Below, piece after piece: positions 30,414 to 35,727 of a stretch of 35,727 bases of DNA; positions within the stretch are counted from its first letter, which is position 1, and every line of letters begins with the position of its first letter. Source of the DNA: Halobacteriales archaeon QS_4_70_19 (GTDB lineage: Archaea; Halobacteriota; Halobacteria; Halobacteriales; Haloarculaceae); assembly GCA_003020985.1 (NCBI GenBank), contig PXRM01000006.1, forward strand, positions 1-35,727. Direction: 5' to 3'. Both the position numbers and the translations under genes were made by a program. The notes beneath the pieces were generated by a model, which was not told the origin of the DNA, made no database searches, and saw nothing but the letters and a program-made list of their open reading frames with translations.

Positions 30414-31242
30414 ATGAACGTCGCAGACGCCATGACGCCCCGCGAGGCGGTGGTGACGGTGTCCGTCCCCGGTACCCGCGAGGACGCCCTGGAGTACCTG
30501 CAGGGCGGTGCCTTCTCTTCGATTCCCGTCGTGAAGGAGACCGACGACGGCGAGTCGTTCCGGGGGCTCGTCACCCGGGAGGCACTCATCGAGCAGCCCG
30601 ACGAGGACCAGCTCGCGCTGCTGGTCGAGGAGGTGCCCACCGTCGGCAGCGACGCCTCGCTGGCGGACGTGGCCCGCCTCGTCCGACGACCACCTCGCCG
30701 GCATCGTCACCGTGACGGACGTGATCCGGGCGCTGGCCAACGGCGAGACCGCGGGCACGGACATCGAGGTCGGCCCGCTTGTCACGCGGGCGGTCAACAC
30801 CACCTACCGGGAGACGCCGCTGCCGGTGGTACAGGCCGAACTCGACCACGCCGACGTGCCGTACGCGGTCGTCCTCGACGAGGCGGGCGGCCCCGAGGGC
30901 ATGCTGACGGAGGTCGACATCATCGAGGTCGCCCGCGTCGAGGAGGGCGAGGACGACACCGGCGAATCCATCGCCGACGAGGACGACGACTGGAAGTGGG
31001 AGGGCATCAAGGCGACCGGGAACCGCTACCTGCCGACCCGGAACGTCGAGATTCCCACCGAGCCGGCCCACCGCTTCATGAGCGGGGACCTCGTGACGGT
31101 GACGCGCAAGCGGACCGCGCAGGACGCCGCCCAGTTGATGATCTCCAACGACATCGAACAGCTCCCCCTGATGACGGCCGACGACCTGGTCGGCATCCTG
31201 CGGGACGTGGACCTGCTCGCGGCGGTGATCGAGGATGAGTGA
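30414..31242 (+). pseudogene. four-CBS-domain protein with internal deletion and frameshift
   Basis: ATG 30414, preceded by AGGAG, opens NVADAMTPREAVVTVSVPGT, FSSIPVVKETDDGESF and EALIEQPDEDQLALLVEEV, the first CBS domain, up to DVARLV at about 30683. The frame then changes to DDHLAGIVTVTDVIRALANG and runs through the remaining CBS domains (TPLPVVQAELDHADVPYAVV, HRFMSGDLVTVTRKRTAQDA, ADDLVGILRDVDLLAA) to TGA 31240-31242. About a dozen residues normally between these parts (the strand before the second VPVV) are missing, so this looks like a deletion whose length is not a multiple of three, not only a miscalled base. CBS domains bind adenine nucleotides. It overlaps glyS by eight bases. Confidence 0.8.
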
Positions 31243-33004
31243 GGACGACACCACGGCCGTCCCCACGGACGAGGAGCTGGAGACGGTCGCCGAGCTGTCG
31301 AAGCGGCGTGGCTTCTTCTTCCCCGCGTCGCGCGCCTACGGCGGCGTCGCCGGCTTCTACACGTACGGCCCCGAGGGGGCCGCGCTCAAGCGCAACATCG
31401 AGGACGCCTGGCGGGACCGCTTCGTCACCCAGGAGGGTCACATGGAGATCAGCGCGCCGGACGTGATGCCAGAGCCCGTCTTCGAGGCCTCGGGCCACCT
31501 CGACGGCTTCGACGACATGATCATCGAGTGTCCCGAGTGTGGCACCTCCCACCGCGCGGACCACGTCGTCGAGGACGCCACGCCCGTCGAGGAGGCCGAG
31601 TCCCTCCCCATCCCGGAGGTCGAGGCCCTCATCGAGGAGTACGACCTCGACTGTCCGGTCTGTGGCGAGTCGCTCATCGACGTGCCGGTCGAGGAGTTCA
31701 ACCTGATGTTCGAGACGAACATCGGCCCCGGCACGTCCTCGCCGGGCTACCTGCGCCCGGAGACGGCACAGGGCATCTTCGTGGAGTTCCCGCAGCTGAA
31801 ACAGTACGCCCGCAACCAGCTCCCGTTCGGCGTCGCGCAGGTCGGCACCGCGTGGCGCAACGAGATCTCCCCCCGTCGCGCCCTGGTGCGGGTCCGGGAG
31901 TTCACACAGGCGGAGCTGGAGCACTTCATCGACCCGGAGACGGACGAGCCGCCCCTCGAACGGGTCGCGGATGTCGAACTTACGCTCTACCCTGCCGACG
32001 AGCAGGAGGCCGAGGACGGCGACTACCTGACGATGACGGTCCGAGAGGCCGTCGAGGAGAACGTCGTCGCCAGCGACTGGGTTGCCTACTACCTGGGGCT
32101 GGCCCGCGACTGGTACGAGCGGGTCGGCGTCGACATGGACCGGTTCCGCTACCGGCAGCACCTCTCCGGCGAACTCGCGCACTACGCCGCCGACTGCTGG
32201 GACGCCGAGGCGGAACTCGGCGGCGACTGGGTGGAGATCACGGGCTTTGCCTACCGCTCGGACTACGACCTCTCGAAGCACGGCCAGTACTCCGACGAGG
32301 AGTTCACCCTGTTCAAGCAGTACGACGAGCCGAAGACGGTCGAGCGCGCGACCGTCGACCCGGACATGTCCGTGCTGGGGCCGGAGTTCGGCGGCGACGC
32401 CGGCGCCGTCCAGGACGCGCTGTACGACCTCGTCGAGCGCGACCCCGGGGCGTTCGAGGACGACACCGTCGAGGTCGAGGTCGACGGCGAGCCCTGTACG
32501 GTCGACACGGCGGATGTCAACTTCACCCGCGAGGAGGTCACGGAGTCCGGCGAGCACATCACGCCCCACGTCGTCGAGCCCTCGTTCGGTATCGGCCGCA
32601 TCGTCTACACCGTCCTCACCCACGCGTACGATCGCGACGTCGTCGACGGCGAGGAGCGCGCGTACCTGGGGCTCCCGGCGGAGGTGGCCCCCCGGGCGGT
32701 GGGCGTCTTCCCGCTGATGGACAAGGACGGCCTCGGCGAGCGGGCCCGCGAGGTCGAGACCGACCTCCGCCAGGCGGGCCTGGCCGTCTTCTACGACGAC
32801 TCGGGCAACATCGGCCGGCGCTACCGCCGCCAGGACGAGGTCGGCACGCCCTACTGCGTGACGGTGGACTACGACACCCTAGAGGACGACACCGTCACCG
32901 TCCGCGAGCGGGACTCCACCGAACAGGCCCGCGTCGCCGTCGAGGAGCTGCCGGCGACGCTGACCGCGCTCCGGACCGGGAGCACGGATATCGCCGACCT
33001 GTAA
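31235..33004 (+). CDS. glyS: glycyl-tRNA synthetase (class II, alpha2 type)
   Basis: 589 residues. The class II core shows motif 1 near YGPEGAALKRNIEDAWRDRF, motif 2 GTAWRNEISPRRALVRVREF and motif 3 VEPSFGIGRIVYTVL. TSSPGYLRPETAQGIF and EITGFAYRSDYDLSKHGQ belong to the glycine site. A zinc-type insertion has CPECGTSHRAD and CPVCGESL. The C-terminal anticodon-binding domain starts about residue 480 (RAVGVFPLMDKDGLGERARE). It charges tRNA-Gly. Its ATG overlaps the end of the CBS gene and the polyprenol kinase gene follows five bases after the stop, so all three form an operon. Intact and of normal length. Confidence 0.96.
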   Translation: MSEDDTTAVPTDEELETVAELSKRRGFFFPASRAYGGVAGFYTYGPEGAALKRNIEDAWRDRFVTQEGHMEISAPDVMPEPVFEASGHLDGFDDMIIECPECGTSHRADHVVEDATPVEEAESLPIPEVEALIEEYDLDCPVCGESLIDVPVEEFNLMFETNIGPGTSSPGYLRPETAQGIFVEFPQLKQYARNQLPFGVAQVGTAWRNEISPRRALVRVREFTQAELEHFIDPETDEPPLERVADVELTLYPADEQEAEDGDYLTMTVREAVEENVVASDWVAYYLGLARDWYERVGVDMDRFRYRQHLSGELAHYAADCWDAEAELGGDWVEITGFAYRSDYDLSKHGQYSDEEFTLFKQYDEPKTVERATVDPDMSVLGPEFGGDAGAVQDALYDLVERDPGAFEDDTVEVEVDGEPCTVDTADVNFTREEVTESGEHITPHVVEPSFGIGRIVYTVLTHAYDRDVVDGEERAYLGLPAEVAPRAVGVFPLMDKDGLGERAREVETDLRQAGLAVFYDDSGNIGRRYRRQDEVGTPYCVTVDYDTLEDDTVTVRERDSTEQARVAVEELPATLTALRTGSTDIADL

Positions 33005-33008
33005 CACG

Positions 33009-33650
33009 ATGACCGACACGGCCGGCGCCGACGGGAACGAGCTCGGCGGTGGGGTCCGCGCGTGGCTCCGCCGCCCGGAGGTCGAGCGCCGGCTGGTCCA
33101 CGTGACGGGCGTGCTGGCCCCGGCGAGCTACCTGCTGGACGTGCTCACCTGGCAGCAGTTGCAGCTGGCGCTGCTGGGCTGTTCGGTGCTGGTCGCGCTG
33201 CTGGAGGCCGGGCGCCTCTCCGGCCTGCTCGACCTGGCCATCTACGACCGGCTCACCCGCGACTACGAGCAGGACAACGTCGCGGCGTACGCGCTGTACG
33301 TGGTCAGCTTCACCGCGGTCGTCCTCCTGTTCGAGCCTCGCGTGGCGCTCCCGGCGGTGCTGGCGCTGGCGCTGGCCGACCCCGTCTCCGGCCTGCTGGG
33401 GTCGGGCGAGCTCCGCGACGTGAAACAGGGGTGGGTGCTGCTGGCGACGTTCGGCATCGCCACCGCCATCGCGAGCTTCTTCGTGCCGGCGCTGGCGGCC
33501 GTCCTCGGCGGCGCGGCGACCACGTTCGCCGACGGCGTCAAGCCCTCTATCCGGGGGTACGTCCTCGACGACAACCTCACCATCCCGCCCGCCGCGGCGG
33601 TGACGATGACGGTCGGGCTTGAGCTGCAGGGAGTGCTGCCGGCGCTCTGA
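33009..33650 (+). CDS. dolichol/polyprenol kinase-like membrane protein
   Basis: 213 residues with about six or seven hydrophobic segments. Family signatures of the SEC59/DGK1/VTE5 CTP-dependent kinase group are ALADPVSGLLGSGELRDV, the KQGWVLLATFG segment, TTFADGVKPSIRGY and the conserved DDNLTIPPAAAVTM. Members phosphorylate polyisoprenols or diacylglycerol; in haloarchaea a role in the dolichol phosphate cycle of N-glycosylation is plausible. It starts five bases after glyS, so it is co-transcribed. Downstream DNA (33651-33808) is AT-rich with T-runs (tgttttctcg) that could terminate transcription. Confidence 0.8.
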   Translation: MTDTAGADGNELGGGVRAWLRRPEVERRLVHVTGVLAPASYLLDVLTWQQLQLALLGCSVLVALLEAGRLSGLLDLAIYDRLTRDYEQDNVAAYALYVVSFTAVVLLFEPRVALPAVLALALADPVSGLLGSGELRDVKQGWVLLATFGIATAIASFFVPALAAVLGGAATTFADGVKPSIRGYVLDDNLTIPPAAAVTMTVGLELQGVLPAL

Positions 33651-33808
33651 GTTCGGTGCACCGTTTGTAGTATATCTGTTTTCTCGTGGTCAGATACTCG
33701 ATAATCGGTGATAATACTCCCATATTCTATCCGTACGGAGAACAAATCGCCTAGTAGGTACATAATACAGAAAAAGAGGGCGGCGGGACGTCCCCGCCTG
33801 GTACGCCG

Positions 33809-34080
33809 TCAGGCGGCCGGCGCCGTACTCTCACTTCCCCGTATCCTGGGGACCAGCCGCTCCACGCGCCCGGAGAGCCGCATCAGCACCGTCCCGAGGA
33901 TGCTCGTGGCCAGCACGTCGCCGACGACGAGCGGCGTCCCGGCCGTCGCGAGCGCGACCAGCGCGGCGATGACCGCGAGCGGGACGAGCGCGCTGGCCAG
34001 CCCGCCGCCGCTCAGGACGACGGCTGCCAGCAATGCCAGGTAGACCGCGATGACGAGGTCCTCCGTGCGTCGATGTCGAC
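33809..34080 (-). pseudogene. C-terminal remnant of a membrane protein (possibly an antiporter)
   Basis: A minus-strand frame ending at 33809 encodes LVIAVYLALLAAVVLSGGGL, LVPLAVIAALVALATAGTPL, DVLATSILGTVLMRLSGRVE and a polar tail. That is about three membrane helices, with no start codon of its own. It overlaps, in another frame, the end of the antiporter regulatory subunit N-terminus. The last helix and the GTVLMRLSGRVERL tail recall the C-terminal end of haloarchaeal cation:proton antiporters, normally encoded just after that subunit, but this is a weak match by eye. Most likely a deletion joined the two genes. Confidence 0.5.
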
Positions 34081-34347
34081 CCACTCGATGATGGCGTCGC
34101 CCGGCGGGACCGAGAGCCGGTCCATGTTCACGGTCTCGAAGTAGGCGCCCTCGAGGATGGAGCCGAGGTAGTCGGCCTGCTGGCTCGTCAGGTCGAACAC
34201 CTTCTCGGAGTCCGCGCCCGGGTGGGGCCGGTTGAACACCGCCACCCGCCCGTCGTGGTGGAGGAGGACCGCAGCGCGGGCGCCGTCGCCGCCCTCGACC
34301 TCGACCTTCCGGCCGACGCCCGGCACGTCGGTCTCGTAGACGGTCAT
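34012..34347 (-). pseudogene. cation:proton antiporter regulatory subunit (KhtT-like), truncated
   Basis: ATG at 34345-34347 opens MTVYETDVPGVGRKVEVEGG, with VLLHHDGRVAVFNRPHPGAD, LTSQQADYLGSILEGAYFET and VPPGDAIIEWVDID. This is the N-terminal domain of the KhtT/TrkA-C type regulatory subunit of K+(Na+)/H+ antiporters. After about residue 88 the expected TrkA-C domain (roughly 70 residues) is missing. The frame instead reads into unrelated sequence and stops at TGA 34012-34014, while another frame there encodes membrane helices. So the gene has lost its ligand-binding half by deletion. Whether the fragment is still made is unknown. Confidence 0.75.
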
Positions 34348-34453
34348 GGAACGCGTTTGGCGGGTGACGTAACTTCAAGCGGTCGCCCGGCGGGGACCCC
34401 GTGGGCTCACTGTCCATCGCCCTCGACGGGGCCGACACATCGCCTTCCGACCG

Positions 34454-34460
34454 TTTACTA
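34454..34460 (+). promoter_or_regulatory. TATA element of the DUF1684 gene
   Basis: TTTACTA 24-30 bases before ATG 34484, consistent with a leaderless message. Confidence 0.6.
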
Positions 34461-34483
34461 CGCCACCCGTCCAACCATCCTGT

Positions 34484-35074
34484 ATGGCCACTGACGACGC
34501 CGGGTTCGACGCCGACGCCTGGGCCGCGGAACTCGAGGAGCACCGCGAGCGGAAGGACGAGTTCTTCGCGGACCACTCCCAGTCGCCCATCCCGGAGGAC
34601 GACCGCGAGACGTTCGAGGGGCTCACCTACTACGACCCGGACCCCACGTACCGCGTCCCGGCGCGCATCGAACCCGTCGACGGGGAGGCCACCATCGAAC
34701 TGGAGATGACGCAGGGCGAGCCCCGGCAGTACGAGCGCGTCGCGCGGCTCGGCTTCGACCTCGCGGGCGAGGAACGCGACCTGTACGCCTACCGGCAGGC
34801 CGGCCAGCAGGAGTCCGACGACGGGGCAGCGACGACGCTGTTCGTCCCGTTCCGAGACGGGACGACCGGCGACACGACGTACGGCGCGGGCCGGTACATG
34901 GAGTTCGAGGTGGAGGGTGACCTGGCGGAGGCCGACGAACTCCCGCTGGACTTCAACCTGGCCTACCACCCGTTCTGTGTCTACAACGAGGCGTTCGCAT
35001 GTCCGCTGGCGCCGCCGGAGAACGCGCTCGACGTGCCCATCGAGGCGGGCGAGCGGCTGGCGCGGTCCGTTTGA
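34484..35074 (+). CDS. DUF1684 family protein
   Basis: 196 residues, cytosolic, acidic. The N-terminal helix (WAAELEEHRERKDEFFADH) is followed by FEGLTYYDPDPTYRVPARI, the strands YERVARLGFDLAGEERDLYA, TTLFVPFRDGTTGDTTYGAG, RYMEFEVEGD and the conserved DFNLAYHPFCVYNEAFACPL with PPENALDVPIEAGE. This order and the C-terminal Asn-Pro-Cys-Pro-type segment are the signature of DUF1684 proteins found in bacteria and haloarchaea. No activity is established that I know of. Intact, of usual length, with its own TATA element; it converges on the methyltransferase remnant. Confidence 0.88.
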   Translation: MATDDAGFDADAWAAELEEHRERKDEFFADHSQSPIPEDDRETFEGLTYYDPDPTYRVPARIEPVDGEATIELEMTQGEPRQYERVARLGFDLAGEERDLYAYRQAGQQESDDGAATTLFVPFRDGTTGDTTYGAGRYMEFEVEGDLAEADELPLDFNLAYHPFCVYNEAFACPLAPPENALDVPIEAGERLARSV

Positions 35075-35095
35075 CGGGCGGGCCGACGCGACGAG

Positions 35096-35488
35096 TCAGG
35101 GCACGACGCCGACGGTCAGCAGCGTGCCGAGTTCGCGGTAGCGCTCGACCATCGCCTCGCGGCGCTCCCAGTCGTCGGTCGGGAACACGTCGGCGGGCGG
35201 GATCTCCGTCTCGCGGTCCGGGACGTTGTCCTGCGTGGCGACGTGGAAGCCGGCGTCGCGGAACGCGTCGCGGTACTCGGGCCGCGACCAGCGGGTCATC
35301 TCGATGGCGATGTCCTCCTGCCAGTGGTGGCTGTGGACGTTCTCCTCGTAGTAGTTGACCGCACAGAAGAACGTCCCGCCGGGGCGGAGGACGCGCCGGA
35401 GCTCGCGGAGCGCCGCGTGCGGGTCGCGGGCGTAGTAGAACGCCTCCATCGAGAAAGCCGGACGAACCATCACGTATTCTAGCGTCAT
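35096..35488 (-). pseudogene. SAM-dependent methyltransferase, N-terminus lost
   Basis: Homology to class I methyltransferases (Methyltransf_11 type) starts at about 35460, with SMEAFYYARDPHAALRELRR, then VLRPGGTFFCAVNYYEENVH, MTRWSRPEYRDAFRDAGFHV and ELGTLLTVGVVP to the stop at 35096-35098. The SAM-binding glycine motif and everything before it (about 100 residues) are missing. The ten residues ahead (MTLEYVMVRP) are unrelated. A fragment of a second, similar gene end begins one base upstream, suggesting deletion between two tandem paralogues. It cannot bind SAM as it stands. Confidence 0.75.
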
Positions 35489-35539
35489 TCAAGGGACGAT
35501 ATCCATCGTCAGCAGCGTGCCGAGTTTGCGATAGCCTCG
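35489..35539 (-). pseudogene. 3' end of a second methyltransferase copy
   Basis: The minus-strand frame GYRKLGTLLTMDIVP plus stop (35489-35491) matches the last residues of the neighbouring remnant (YRELGTLLTVGVVP). Upstream of 35539 the similarity stops. Only about 16 codons are left. Confidence 0.65.
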
Positions 35540-35573
35540 TCGGTCGTGCCCACGCCACGAGAATCGCTTCGTA

Positions 35574-35727
35574 CTACGGTTCGGATATGAGGGTCGGAAT
35601 CCGCTCCTCAAACAGACGGTCAAGTGCCGTCCAGCGTATCTCGGTCGGCACCACCTTGCCGAGTCGCGCCTGCTCGTGGCCGCCTTCGTCCTTCCGTGGA
35701 ATCTCGTATTGGAAGTGCACCGGGCCG
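35574..35727 (-). CDS. partial gene of unknown function, cut by window end
   Basis: The minus-strand frame runs from the window edge to TAG 35574-35576: GPVHFQYEIPRKDEGGHEQA, RLGKVVPTEIRWTALDRLFE and ERIPTLISEP. Only the last 50 residues are visible. They are hydrophilic, with mixed charge and slightly lower G+C in third positions than neighbouring genes. I do not recognise the family. Its convergence on the methyltransferase remnants suggests this end is a rearranged region. Confidence 0.5.
   Translation of the reverse strand, partial: GPVHFQYEIPRKDEGGHEQARLGKVVPTEIRWTALDRLFEERIPTLISEP

Overview
The window is a stretch of haloarchaeal chromosome. Evidence for this: very high G+C with strong G/C third-position preference, acidic Asp/Glu-rich proteins, many apparently leaderless genes with a TATA element about 25-30 bases before the start codon, and archaeal information-processing genes (TBP, PCNA, an RFC small subunit, archaeal-type tRNA and rRNA methyltransferases, a 14-TM type TatC). 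I do not assign a genus.

Left part (1-5.6 kb): an array of 14-base repeats, then an operon that looks like the haloarchaeal origin-associated set oapA-oapB-oapC. oapA is interrupted by a 482-residue intein inserted inside its P-loop. Two intergenic boxes (3864-3885, 8122-8145) resemble archaeal origin recognition boxes, so the window probably lies beside a replication origin whose orc1/cdc6 gene is to the left. A MATE exporter follows.

Middle (5.6-16.5 kb): decayed RidA and SRPBCC genes, a 31-residue membrane peptide with its downstream neighbour, a receiver-GAF protein with Glu in place of the phospho-acceptor Asp, an RFC small subunit, a HAD-like protein carrying a 21-base repeat, TrmG10, TBP, a membrane protein, a GNAT-like protein and UvrC.

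16.5-19.3 kb is an accessory, partly AT-rich island: a Tat-exported protein, two related lipoproteins (one frameshifted), a VapBC toxin-antitoxin pair and a structured three-way-junction element.

19.3-33.7 kb returns to core genes: an SPFH protein, prephenate dehydratase, an SSSCA1-like zinc protein, TatC2 (reading frame broken by two extra bases), an FNT channel, a ribbon-helix-helix regulator with an operator-like palindrome, RlmE, PCNA, archaetidylserine decarboxylase, and a CBS protein (broken frame)-GlyRS-polyprenol kinase operon.

Right end (33.7-35.7 kb): a truncated antiporter regulatory subunit joined to a membrane-protein end, a DUF1684 protein, remnants of two tandem methyltransferases and a partial unknown gene.

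Two themes stand out. First, at least eight genes are broken by frameshifts or deletions, a mix of real decay and possible sequencing errors. Second, many short tandem duplications (14, 15, 21, 27 and 39 bases) lie in or next to genes. No tRNA, rRNA, CRISPR array or complete insertion sequence was found.
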